A DNA stretch of 64,000 nt from Litsea cubeba (Eukaryota; Streptophyta; Magnoliopsida; Laurales; Lauraceae). Positions within the stretch are counted from its first letter, which is position 1. The number at the start of each line of letters is the position of its first letter. This document shows, one piece after another, positions 1-10,341 of this stretch. The stretch covers positions 16,209,948 through 16,273,947 of the forward strand of contig CM022951.1 of assembly GCA_012931725.1 (NCBI GenBank). Direction: 5' to 3'. The notes under the pieces are model-generated. The model ran no database searches, was not told the DNA's origin, and saw nothing but the letters and a program-made list of their open reading frames with translations. The translations under genes were made by a program, and so were the position numbers.

Positions 1-1060
1 TGTGCAAAAATGTTAAGAAAAATACAGAAGAAAAAAGAGTCAAGAAAAAACATTAAAACGGCCACAAAACAGGGACCAAAGGGGAAAATTCCCCCCAAGG
101 TCGCAGCCCGCGACCCTGGCCCAGGGTCGCCGGCGACCATGGAGATCCGGGTCGCCCGATTTGCCCAGGAAGGCCCGTTTTCCATCCTTTTTTGCATTTC
201 AAAGCTTTCGGCCCCTGTGATTTTCCAAAATTCATACTTTTGAGGCACCAAATCTATCGACATCCGTCAAAATCACGGATCTGTCTCCAAGAGTATTAAA
301 ATCATCATTGATCGCCAACCGGTCGACCAAAAAGTGCACTTTTTACCCGATCGATCGAGAAATCGACAGGACAGAAGTCACCGGCCCACTGTTAGTAATC
401 AATGTCTGAAGTTACATGGTCATCCGATGTCAATCAACATGAAGATCCATCGATGATCATCGCCAGAAGAATCCCGAAAGACGCGGCATGACCCGCGACT
501 CTTCGACTGCTCGGCGACCACTTAATGTAGTTAATTGACTAACTTTATTGCAATCATTAATTCATTAATTTAGAAGGCCCAATCAGAAGCAAAAAATGGG
601 AGTTACAAGTCAATTGATTCATGGCATTTAAACCATGAAATTCCTCCCATCATGGTGATTAAAGGCGATTAAATGCCCTTAATCTCCACCGGCCAATCAG
701 AAGCCAAGGAAAAGGAGTTACAAAATAAAGAATTCAATCTTGTGACTCCTTCCTTTATGTAGCTTTATGACAATTAAAGCTCAAAAACTCTCCTAAATGA
801 CTACAAAAAAGCCTATGAATAGGAGAGCACTCCAAGCATTCCAGATAACTTCGAAAGATCAGAATCAGATCAGCTTCCAAGCACAGAAAATCCAGAAGAA
901 GAAAGAGAGAATACTCTGCTGAAGTTCTGCACCGGCCACTGCTACAAGGTGACAAAAGTCTCTTGGGGGGTACCCCCAGGGTCCTTGCCTTATCCTTTTG
1001 TTTCCAATGGCTTAGACACGGCTTTCAGCTCGTCTACTTAGTTTTTTATTAGACATAAGA
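1..1060 (+). other. LTR-like retroelement sequence, unassigned
   Basis: No credible reading frame is present. Positions 95-160 hold a cluster of GC-rich self-complementary words around GGTCGC/GCGACC. The stretch 780-960 resembles the transcribed part of an LTR: an AT-rich leader, then a purine-rich A/G tract. This layout resembles the long LTRs later in the window, but no terminus, target duplication or primer site was found. The assignment is an inference from composition only. Confidence 0.25.
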
Positions 1061-1337
1061 CCTCATCTTGGTCTTTGTCCTCTAAAAGTCCGAGGTCATC
1101 GCTAAGCCAAGCAAATCAAAAGCATCCTATGTTCTCATTTGCATGGATGATGGCGAAGTCCACATACGACTTGCGACCGTCAATCCGAACGAGTCCCCCA
1201 CAATCTCCTGAGAAGTTAGATCCTCCATTTCTTACTTTTCATTATAGTTTGTATTTTTTTTTAAAAGAGACAAAAATCACAACTCTTGTCTTTCATTATT
1301 GATAAAAATTGTAAATTGACTATAAACGCCAAAAAAT

Positions 1338-1710
1338 GACTCAGACCATAAGCCAAGGAAGGCGAAAATGCTGCTTCATAGGACACAAAATAGCATCTCC
1401 TAGCAAGGTACTCCATCTCTTGACTGAAATTTTTTGGGGATCAGGTTCTTCTAATTCTGGCAGCTTGTTCAGGTCAAAGCTACTGATATCAGCTTCAGCC
1501 TTGTCAACTGTGCTCCCTGAAGTTATAAAAACTTTCTCCTGTAGGTACAACTAATGGACATTTGGAGGAAGTGTAGATTCGAAGGTGGTGAATCGTGTGT
1601 AGTTCAGCTCAGCTAACCGATCCGCAATTTTTTTTTGAGATTTCCTGTAAAAGCTAATGTCCCAACGGTCCATATTCTTTAATCCATCCATCAGGGTTGA
1701 CCAAAGTTGC
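1338..1710 (-). pseudogene. Decayed fragment of an unidentified protein-coding gene
   Basis: Reading the minus strand from about 1710 down to 1338 gives a protein-like frame of about 120 codons with one in-frame TAG near residue 56. The composition is that of a soluble protein: KNMDRWDISFYRKSQKKIA near the start, an acidic stretch LPELEEPDPQK, then LLGDAILCPMKQHFRLPW. Codon use looks coding and the frame continues cleanly past the stop. A second protein-like stretch lies on the same strand at about 1220-1100 (VRIDGRKSYVDFAIIHA) and could be another exon of the same gene. I do not recognise the family. It is most likely a captured or relict piece of a nuclear gene. Confidence 0.35.
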
Positions 1711-2258
1711 ATAAATTTGTTCTATGAAACAAAAGTGTTGATTTAATCTTCACTTTGTTGCTTCAGCTTTAGCCTTTAGAAATAAATTTCTTAAAACTTC
1801 AAGGAACTTTATTCCATGAAACAAAAGGTCCCTCTTATTAATGTAACAATGACACAATGTATAAGAGTATAAGAGTCTTGGGGAGATTATAATTTGTTTA
1901 AAAAATCTGAATTCACTTGTGACTCTACCATTGGGCTGCCCACTGCTGGATTGAGGCAGAATCTGATTGGGCTCCTAGTCCAGGCTCGATAAGGAGCGAA
2001 GGATCCGATCTTGGCTCAGGGACTGAGACAGATCTTTGATTCTAGCTCTCGGCTTCTCGCCCACACAATATAACAAATATAAGAGGACTGAACCCGCCCA
2101 TCAAAGCCCAAGTCTGGTCAACACATGAGTCAAGATAGGTCTCAGCCTGCTGAAGGCCCATTTTCAGTCAAGTATCCCTCTTTATGCCATTCAAATTAAC
2201 AACTAAATGCAATATCATAGGAGAATTTTCTCCTGCACACGCACTACTGCAAGAGTGC
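1711..2258. other. Intergenic sequence without recognisable features
   Basis: AT-rich sequence with several short homopolymers. I see no open frame, terminal repeat or RNA gene in it. Confidence 0.5.
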
Positions 2259-2678
2259 TAGGGATGTAAATGGGTCGATTCCAGTGCGGGTTCATGGTGG
2301 GTCCGGATCCGAAACCATTAAGGAAAAGATGGAACTAAATCCTGACCTGTTTCGGAACAGGTTTCTTGGTTCTAGAACCAGAATCGTTAATGAGAAGATA
2401 GAACTGAAACCGTATATGGGACGGGTCTAGGTAGATAATGATATGGGGGAAAAACTAGTTTTTAAGAAAGAATCTCAAAAATTTAGGTAATATGTCAGTC
2501 ATGGGTCCAATCCAAGGTGGAACCGGATGCAAACCCATTTAGGCCGCGGGTGTAAAAAAAAAAGGACCTGGACCCAGACCTAATTACTTATCGGGGTTTA
2601 AATAAGGACCCAAACCCGATTTTTAACGGTTCAGAACCTTCAAGTAATCGGAGAACCATAGACCCATTCACATCCCCA
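2259..2678. mobile_element. Non-autonomous TIR element (hAT-like MITE)
   Basis: The left end reads TAGGGATGTAAATGGGTC. The reverse complement of the right end reads TGGGGATGTGAATGGGTC, so 16 of 18 bases match. The interior repeats short words around GGGTCC and ACCCG and has no coding frame. The flanking octamers AAGAGTGC and ATTAGAGC agree at only about 5 of 8 positions, so a target duplication is at best decayed. Termini of the type GGGRTGTAAATGGG are common among plant hAT-derived MITEs. The family call is an inference. Confidence 0.5.
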
Positions 2679-3434
2679 ATTAGAGCACGCATTCGGACTG
2701 AAACTGGGGAATCATTGTGATTAACCCAACTTCTTTCAAATTTTATTCCAATTCAAGTCATATTACTCATTTCATTGTGATCAACCCAACTTTGCACACC
2801 ACTGTGATTTGACTGAAACTGGGGAAATGAGCTATAGATATCACCTACCCTAGCCTGGTCTAACTGCACTTGGTTCGCCCAACCCTTTCATTGGGCTTCA
2901 ATCAGCCCAGGTAGGGCCCTGTTTTGGTTTCATTTAGGCAGAAGGGGAGCATTTAGGACCACGATCTAGATCCAGGTCCATGTTTAGGTTCTGAGACCCT
3001 TGACAGGCTGGACCCATCCTAAGTTATTGAACCTGATGGACTCTAATGAGGCCAATTTGTTTTTAATATGCATATATTAGATAAATACCACGTATTTATA
3101 AATAAAATAATATTAGCATATATAACATATACAAATACATACATATATATATAGTTTTTTTGTGATTTTCTTGGATTTCTTTTTTTTTAATGAATTTGAA
3201 CTCACTTGAAAAAGCCCAAATCTGGGTCTGAATATACTAATGTGTTAAATTCCAGTATCCGAGGCCCAAGCCAAAGCTATACATGCTCAGCCCTATCCAT
3301 GTCGGTTGTGACATACAGGCTTAGATTGGCCTAGCAGCCCAAGTTGCATGCCTTTGTGTACATGCGAGTAGGGATAGCAAAACTTGACCCAGCCAGCATC
3401 CAACCCTGTAATTCAACCCACATCCAACTTGCAG
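2679..3434. other. Intergenic sequence; probable decayed TIR element around the Tork insertion
   Basis: No gene is visible. An AT microsatellite-like stretch lies at 3060-3160. Near 3369 the sequence TAGGGATAGCAAA resembles a hAT-type end, and beyond the Tork element the sequence near 9455-9470 (TTTGCCATTAGG) could be its partner. The Tork element may therefore have inserted into an older small DNA transposon. The pairing is weak. Confidence 0.3.
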
Positions 3435-3439
3435 CCTAC

Positions 3440-3772
3440 TGTTAGGACAGTGGACCACCACAAACTCCACATTGATATGATATTGTCCACTTTGGGCCTA
3501 AGCCCTCATGGATTTGTTCTTGGGTTCTACCCAAAAGGCCTCATACCAATGGAGTACTTAGTCCAACTTATATGCCCATGATCTTTCCCAATTCTAGCCG
3601 ATGTGGGACTTTGGTTGCACATCCCCAACAATCTACACATTACATCATATATATAATGTTCTCTTTCTTATTCCCCAAGAAATCCTATCTTAGTCAATAA
3701 GAAAGTCCCGGTACAATTACCAAAATACCCATGACCATGAACCTACTTGGTCTGGACCTACTAAGCCCAACA
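3440..3772 (-). repeat. 3' LTR of the Tork element, chimeric
   Basis: In element orientation the LTR starts TGTTGGGCTTAG at 3772. The first 139 bases (3772-3634) match the 5' LTR with four differences, all transitions. The rest (3633-3440) has no counterpart in the 5' LTR. It is instead a separate TG...CA-bounded sequence of about 190 bp (3630-3440) containing GTCCCACATCGG and GGGCATATAAG, and it resembles a small LTR or TRIM-type terminal repeat. Its outer end, CTAACA, abuts the CCTAC target duplication, so the foreign segment forms the true integrated end. Confidence 0.8.
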
Positions 3773-3786
3773 ATCACCCCCACCAG
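3773..3786 (-). promoter_or_regulatory. Polypurine tract of the Tork element
   Basis: In element orientation the sequence GGTGGGGGTGAT lies immediately before the start of the 3' LTR. This is the expected place and composition for the plus-strand primer of an LTR retrotransposon. Confidence 0.7.
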
Positions 3787-3816
3787 ACCATGGGGAAGAC
3801 GCTTCTGAACCCCTTA

Positions 3817-5322
3817 CTAAGAGTCCAGTCCTGCCAACTCTGAACACAGCTCCAGCTTTCCCTTAGACTCAACCTTAGTCATCATGTCAGAGGGATTCTT
3901 GTCGGTGTGAATCTTTTCCAGCTCCACGAGATTCTTCTCGATGACCTCACGAATCCAATGATATCTCACATTAACGTGCTTCTTGCGGGCATAGTATGTA
4001 GCATTCTTGCTAAGATCCACAGCACTCTGACTATCACAGTAGACTACATACTCTCCTTGCTTCAAACCCAGTTCTCGAAAGAAATTCCTCAACCAAATCA
4101 TCTCCTTCCCTGCTTCATTAGCGGCTATGTATTCTACTTCGTTTGTAGACAATGCTATACACTTCTGTAACTTAGACTGCCAGGAAATAGCTCCCCGTGC
4201 AAAAGTAAATAAGTACCCAGAAATAGACAACCGACGATCAAGATCGCCTGCAAAATCAGCATCTGTAAAGCCTTCAAGTACTGGTTTTAAGCCTCCGAAA
4301 CACAAGCAAAAATCTGATGTACCTCTCAAATATCTGAAGATCCACTTCACTGCTTCCCAATGCTCTTTTCCAGGGTTAGAAAGAAATCTACTCACTACAC
4401 CCACTGCATGAGCAATGTCTGGCCGTGTACACACCATGGCATACATAAGACTCCCAACTGCTGAGGAGTATGGAACAGACATCATCCGTTCCTTTTCTTC
4501 ATATGTAGTAGGACATAATCTCTTACTGAGCTTGAAGTGACTGGCTAAAGGCATGCTAACTGGCTTAGCATTTATCATGTTGAATCTCGCTAGCACCCGT
4601 TTAACATATTTCTCCTGTGACAACCACAGCTTCTTGGTATTCCTATCACGACGTATTTGCATTCCCAAAATCTGTCATGCGGGACCGAAGTCTTTCATGT
4701 CAAAAGTCTTTGACATGTCCTTCTTCAACCTGCCAATCATCATACTATCCTGTCCAACTATCAACATATCATCTACATATAAAAGAAGGATGATAAATTT
4801 GTCATTACCAAATTTACGAACATAAACACAGTGATCTGCAGCTATCCTCTGGTACCCATGACTCACCATGAATGAATCAAACTTCTTGTACCATTGCCTC
4901 GGCGCTTGTTTCAGCCCGTAGAGACTCTTTTTCAACCTGCAAACCAACTCTTTTTTTCCTTTTACCTCAAACCCCTCCGACTGAGTCATGTAGATCTCTT
5001 CTTTTAGATCACCGTGAAGAAATGCAGTCTTCACATCCATATATTCAAGTTCAAGGTCTATGCTGGCAACTAGACCCAAGACAACTCTGATAGAAGTCAT
5101 CTTCATAACTGGAGAGAAGATTTCATCGAAGTCAAGACCCTTCGTCTGCGCAAAGCCTTCAACCACTAGTCGTGCTTTGTGCTTTATCAGTTTTCCACTG
5201 TCATCTCTCTTCAGCTTGAACACTCATTTGTTCTTTAGAACCTTCTTGCCTTTTGGGAGTTCCACCAACTCATATGTATTGTTCCTTTTCAAAGAACTCA
5301 TCTCATCCTGCATAGCCTCCAT
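3817..5322 (-). pseudogene. Tork reverse transcriptase and RNase H, interrupted by stops
   Basis: This is the C-terminal part of the copia polyprotein. The reverse transcriptase (about 5290-4678) shows the copia signatures FSPVMKMTSIR, MDVKTAFLHGDL, SLYGLKQAPRQW and the catalytic box LLYVDDM. RNase H (about 4260-3830) shows DADFAGD, SISGYLF, ALSTNEVEYIA and YCDSQSA with its acidic residues present. In-frame stops lie at 5226-5224 (TGA at an expected Trp codon) and 4677-4675, and the frame is otherwise continuous from the integrase side. The product would copy the element RNA into cDNA and degrade the template RNA inside cytoplasmic particles. The copy is inactive as it stands. Confidence 0.9.
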
Positions 5323-6902
5323 TTACTCATCTTTATCTGCATGAGTTTTTGCTTTTATGTAGCTCTCTGGCTCCCCCTCATTAGTAAGCAAAATATAATC
5401 TGCTGTAGGATATCTTGTTGATGGTTGACGCTCTCTGGTAGACCTCCTAACCTGAGGTTCTGTGGTTTCTGACTGAGGAGACTGCTCCCCCTGTTCAACA
5501 CCATGTTCATCTGGCAACCCCTGCGCCTCATCACGATCTGGATCGTTTTGTCCACCTTCTCCACCTGTAGTCTGCACTGGAGAAGGAGTCGGTGTGAGAT
5601 CAACCACTCCATCAACAACTTCTTTAGACTTTTCAGTCTTTTCAATATTTCCAAAGAACTGATCTTCATGAAACACCACATCCCTACTTCTGATAATTTT
5701 TCTTTTCTCTGGATTCCATAACCTGTAGCCAAACTCGGCTCCACCATAGCCAAGAAAAATGCAACACACTGCCTTATCATCAAGCTTTGAACGCTGCTCC
5801 TTTGGTACATGTGCAAAAGCCTTGCACCCAAATACCTTCAAATGAGAATAAGAAACATCTTTACCTGTCCATACCCTCTCCGGAAGATTAAAATCCAAAG
5901 GAACTGAGGGAGACCTGTTAATCAGGTAAACGACAGTCAGTACAGCTTCACCCCAAAATGGCTTGAGTAGCTGTGCCACTCTAATCATGCATCTCATCCT
6001 TTCAAGAATAGCACGATTTATTCTCTCGGCTACACCATTATGCTGTGGAATACCAGGAACTGTTCTTTCATGTCGAATACCATGCTTTGAGCAATAGCCT
6101 TTAAACTAGTTGGATGTGTACTCACCACCATTATCTGTGCGGAGACATTTCAAGAGCTTTCATGTTTCTCTTTCAACCATGACATGAAACTGCTGAAATA
6201 CTTGGAACACTTGATCCTTCGATTTCAACGCATAAACCCAAACTTTCCTGGATGCATCATCAATAAATGTGACAAAAAACTTATTGACACCCAATGACTC
6301 CACCTCCATGGGACCACAAACATCAGAATATACCAAATCCAACACATTAGATTTTATCGTTGATGTTTTAGAGAAAGAAACCCTATGTTGTTTACCAAAC
6401 AAGCAATAATCACAAGGTTCAAGGGATGTACCTTTGGAGTAATTAATCATATCTTTCTTTGCCAATAACTGCAGTCCTTTATCACTCATATGTCCAAGTC
6501 TCTTGTGCCACAGATTTGGAGAGGATCTGTTTTCAACAGCATTCAACACACCTTTGCATAGCTTCACATGTGTCTTGTACAGCGTATTACACGCCTTCCC
6601 TCTCGCAAAAATAAGAGACCCTTTAGTGAGTTTCCACCTGCCATTTCCGAAGTAACTCTCATAACCTGCACAGTCCAATGAAGTCCTGGAAATCAGATTC
6701 AACTGCAGATCAGGAATATGTCGCACATCTTTCAGCGTCATTGTGCAACCAATATCAGTTTGAATGCAGACATCACCGATCCCAACAATATTCGAATGAC
6801 TTGTGTTGCCCATATTCACAGTGCCAAAGTCGCCTGCTTTGTACGTCGTGAACATCTCCTTAGAAGGAGTAGCATGGTAGGATGCTGCTGTGTCAACAAC
6901 CA
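5323..6902 (-). pseudogene. Tork protease and integrase, interrupted by stops
   Basis: The frame opens with the aspartic protease motif VVDTAASYHAT, where the DTA triad replaces the more usual DSG/DSA. It continues into the zinc-binding domain (LWHKRLGHMS, then CDYCLFGKQH) and the integrase core. The first catalytic Asp is in VYSDVCGP, the second in LRTDNGGEY near 6150-6125, and the Glu follows PQHNGVAE near 6030. The C-terminal copia integrase region is present (SHLKVFGCKAFAHVPKE, RSRDVVFHED). Stops lie at 6162-6160, 6108-6106 and 5325-5323, all in one frame. The protease frame is offset by one base from Gag through a loss near 6902. All catalytic residues remain legible, so decay is moderate. 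Confidence 0.9.
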
Positions 6903-7784
6903 CTCAACCTGATCATCTGCAACACTCAAACACTCTTCAACTTCACTGGTCAGAATCACTACTTCATTATCCAAAGTAGCAGTAGTGTTAGTGTCATTCG
7001 TCTGCTCATTGTTGGTTTCTTTCTTTTCCTTCAAGGCAAAGTAATTTTTCTTAATGTGACCCTCCTTGCCACAATGAAAGCATTTTCCAGACTTTTTCTT
7101 AGTCTGTGATTCCTTGCCACCTCTGGACTTGCCACGACCCCCCTTTGGTCCCCTACTCTTACTCCTCCCTCTATTCTCAGTAACAAAGGCCTATGCATTA
7201 TCTGTCCCTGCAGTTTTCCTTCTTGTTTCTTCATTTAACAAGCTGCTAGTAACCTGACTCATTGATAACACACCATCTGGAGTAGAGTTGCTCATGGAAA
7301 TAACTAATGTCTCCCATGTATCTGGTAAAGAACTTAGAAGAAATAAAGCTTGCATCTCATCATCAAGGACCATCTTCATTGTAGCCAGCTCATTCACAAT
7401 GCATTCAAAATCATTTATGTGATCTTCAATTTTACGACCCTCCTTGAATTTCATGTTTACAAGCTTTCTAATCAAAAAAGTTTTGTTTACGGTGGTTTTC
7501 TTCTCATATCTTTCTTCTAACTTCATCCAAAGGGTTCTCGCATTGGTTTCATTAGACACGTGATGAAATATGCTGTTATCCACCCACTGTCTGATGTGAC
7601 CAATGGTCTTTCTATGCATCTTTTTCCAATCTGGATCAGACATCTCTTTTGGTCGGGCACTATCCCCCTCAATGGGATCATAGAGGTCTTTGCAATAGAG
7701 TATATCCTCCATCTTAGGTTTCCAAATCAACCAATTTTTATGGTTGAGTTTGATCATGGTAGTGTTCACAGTGTTGTTCTCCAT
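6903..7784 (-). pseudogene. Tork Gag with zinc knuckle, broken
   Basis: The frame starts MENNTVNTTMIKLNHKNW and carries the copia gag-polypeptide domain: WMKLEERYEKKT, the LVNMKFKEG helix region and INDFECIVNELATM. A TAG stop at 7193-7191 ends the first 197 residues. The same frame then continues through a basic, glycine-rich linker into a zinc knuckle near 7092-7050 that reads CFHCGKEGHIKKNY. The last Cys of the CCHC pattern is Tyr, consistent with a TGC-to-TAC change. The frame ends near 6902, where a single-base loss shifts it relative to the protease. Gag would form the cytoplasmic particle and bind element RNA. Confidence 0.88.
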
Positions 7785-8794
7785 CTTAATTGAATAATCA
7801 AGAAAATATAAACAATTGTCACTAACCTCAATTTCTGCACCAATCTGTAGATCTCGTCACCACGAGCACGCTGGAAGAAACGGATCTGAAATCCGACTTT
7901 GGATGGCTCCGATATCGCAAAAACTGTTTTCTGCGCTTCGATTAGTCAAACTTTCCTGTTGATCATCAAACTGCCAATCTTCTTCCACAATTACGTAGAT
8001 CTGCTCGAAACGAGTCTGTAGGCACAAACAGATCTCCAATCTGACCTCGGATGATCAAGATATCGACAAAACAAGTTTCTGTCGTCGATCCCGTTCAAAC
8101 CCTGCTGACCGTACTGTTCGCTGACGTGGCGATGACGTCAGCAGCTGCTGGATGGGCTTCCTGCTTCACGGGTCAAGCGGAACTGACCCAGAACCTGAAC
8201 CTGGTCCGGGTTATGAGCTGGGCTTTCTGCGCTGGGCTTCTACAAACAGGTCAGGTCAACCCGACCGAACCCAAACCCGGACTTCTTCTTCTCCCCAAAC
8301 AGAACCCAGTTCTGTTTCTTCGTTCTGGTTTTGTAACAAGAAAACGATGGAGAGTCTGCTCCTTTGGTTCTTCGTCTTCGGCGATGGCGCAGCAGCGCGG
8401 GGACCGGAGATGGCCGGCGACGTACTCCGGCGAAAAGCGGACGCCGGGACAAGGAGGGCGGCAGCGGTCAGCAGCGGTGGCGAGCAGTTCGGCGAGAATT
8501 GCGCAGCGGCGGCGGCTGGGTTCTTCTCCTGTACGCAACGGTGAGCGGCGGCCCTTCTTCTCCAGCGAAGATCTGTGCAATCCGGCAGCCCTAGTATTCT
8601 GCACTTCCGGTTCCGACCAGACACAGCAAAGGGAAATCGTTCCCCTGTTTGCCTCTAACAGTGATCAGTGTGGCCCTTTCGAGATTGAAGAAACTCTGAT
8701 CTCGTCCTCCGTAAAACAAAACAGAGATCGATCTCAACTATTGAGATCTAATCCGTCAATCGCCCACGCACAATTCAATCCTAGTAAACCCTAG
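7785..8794 (-). other. Untranslated leader of the Tork element
   Basis: About 1 kb separates the primer site from Gag. The middle part (about 8130-8610) is markedly GC-rich and open in several frames on both strands, but none of those frames shows a recognisable domain. Low-complexity Ala/Arg/Gly composition explains the openness. I read it as a structured leader, possibly with captured host sequence, not as a gene. Confidence 0.6.
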
Positions 8795-8806
8795 GCTCTG
8801 ATACCA
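8795..8806 (-). promoter_or_regulatory. Primer-binding site, initiator Met tRNA type
   Basis: The minus strand reads TGGTATCAGAGC two bases inside the 5' LTR. This is the standard complement of the 3' end of plant initiator methionine tRNA and fixes the LTR boundary at 8809. Confidence 0.93.
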
Positions 8807-8808
8807 CT

Positions 8809-9127
8809 TGTTGTGCGCGTGTATGTGGAAACGTGAATTAGCGATCGAACGAACAAACAACCACACAAGAACAATCAATCACACACAAGAGAATTACGTG
8901 GTTCGGCAATCTTGCCTACATCCACGGGAAAGAAACTCGACTCTCCTTTAGGTTCTCTCTTCTATCTATCTGTCTGTGTCTCATGGGTTACACATTACAT
9001 CATATATATAATGTTCTCTTTCTTATTCCCCAAGAAACCCTATCTTAGTCAATAAGAAAGTCCCGGTACAATTATCAAAATACCCATGACCATGAACCTA
9101 CTTAGTCTGAACCTACTAAGCCCAACA
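8809..9127 (-). repeat. 5' LTR of the Tork element
   Basis: The 319-bp LTR starts TGTTGGGCTTAG at 9127 and ends GCACAACA at 8809 in element orientation. A TATA-like stretch (TTATATATATGATG) lies near 9010-8995. The outer 139 bp are shared with the other LTR. The inner 180 bp are found only here and represent the original downstream part. Confidence 0.88.
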
Positions 9128-9132
9128 CCTAC

Positions 9133-10341
9133 ATGGGTTGGAGCGGGTCAAGAAATCCTGACTTCTTGACCCGCACAGGTTGAATGGAGTTTGACCCCTC
9201 AAACAAGGGTTGGATGTAGGTTGGATCTCAACCTTTAAACCTTCCCTCGCACCCACTGTTTTCCACTAAAAAGTCTCCAATGTTATTTGACCCAAAAAAC
9301 TGACCTATATCTGACCAATAGCTTATGTGAGTCAGATTTGTTTCATGAAATCTCGATCTGCACTATGCAGATTTGAATTAGGTTCAAATACAAGTCGGGC
9401 CTCGACCCACTAATCCTCCCTTTTGATTTAACCCGTTTGCACCCAATCCAACCTGTTTGCCATTAGGAAAGCATCAGGCATGTGACGAATAATACTAAAC
9501 GCTGTAACCATGTAAGTTGAATCAGGTTTTAGTGGACCATTTTGTAAACAGTATAAATCCATTCCTCTCCGTAAATAACTCTTTTTGTGAACTAAGTAAT
9601 ACTTTAAATAAATTCCTGCATTTGTTGAAACAATCAAAGAAACTATGAGGTCTTGGCACAACCCGCATGTGCAATTGTGGTGATGTGATGCTCGAATGCC
9701 TTCCTAATTAACACAACCAACAGACCATAAAACCATTATTGTGTCATTTTCCATCACCAATTAATTTTGAAATAAATGGTAGCTCAATAATGGGGTTTGA
9801 TATCCTACATAAACTATTTTGACTGCCAGTTGGATTCCAGTCGTGTCCATACTTTCTATTCTTCCTATAAACCGAACTCAAAGTGACTGGGTAATTAGAC
9901 TACAAACCAATCCAAATTGCACCTAACATATTGATTAAGGGTTCAGCTTGACCCTTTTGATTTTTGGTTAGGGATCGGCTTGTACCCATCGAGATTCTTT
10001 TATAATACAAGGACAACATTGACCAGAATCAAGGGGAGTTTTGAACTCAGCATCATGAAGGAGGATTTGCTTGCTTGTACTTAATGATTGTAAGAGGTTA
10101 TATACAAAAGAATAAAACGATAGCCCAGGGGTTGGAAGTCTCTTGTTCGATTCATGGTTCCTCTCCCTTGTGGTACCATAAAAAAAAAAGAAAAAGAAAA
10201 AGACGTTATTTACAAATTAGTGGGAAAACAAAAAAGTCTTGGACTGAGTAAAAGAGAAACACCCAATGAAACAAAAAGCTTCCTCTCTGTAGGGCCTGTA
10301 AAACTTACATGAAAACTGCTAATTTTGTAGTAATGGGGAAA
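9133..10341. other. Intergenic sequence with a possible SINE remnant
   Basis: Mostly AT-rich sequence with no supported gene. At about 10115-10200 a short stretch reads TAGCCCAGGGGTTGG, then TTGTTCGATTC, then an A-rich tail. This is the order of Pol III A-box-like and B-box sequences followed by poly(A), as in a tRNA-derived SINE on the plus strand. I could not confirm a target duplication. Confidence 0.35.

Larger units (their letters stand above)
3435..9132 (-). mobile_element. Ty1/copia LTR retrotransposon, Tork (TNT1-94-like) lineage
   Basis: This is a complete insertion on the minus strand. The pentamer CCTAC occurs at 3435-3439 and again at 9128-9132, directly outside the element ends at 3440 and 9127, as expected for a target-site duplication. 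Order in element orientation: 5' LTR 9127-8809, primer site, a leader of about 1 kb, Gag, protease, integrase, reverse transcriptase, RNase H, polypurine tract, 3' LTR 3772-3440. Integrase before reverse transcriptase is the copia arrangement, and the protein motifs resemble the TNT1-94 type of the Tork lineage. The polyprotein would have been one frame but now carries one frameshift and at least six in-frame stops, so the copy cannot act autonomously. The two LTRs are not full-length copies of each other. Confidence 0.93.

Noticed and set aside
8051..8794. Plus-strand frame of 247 codons and overlapping frames in the Tork leader
   Set aside because: It lies opposite to the element direction, is GC-driven and low-complexity, and overlaps the primer site. 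No motif supports a protein.
10115..10200. tRNA gene
   Set aside because: Only A- and B-box-like words and an A-rich tail are present. No cloverleaf can be drawn, so at most it is a SINE remnant.
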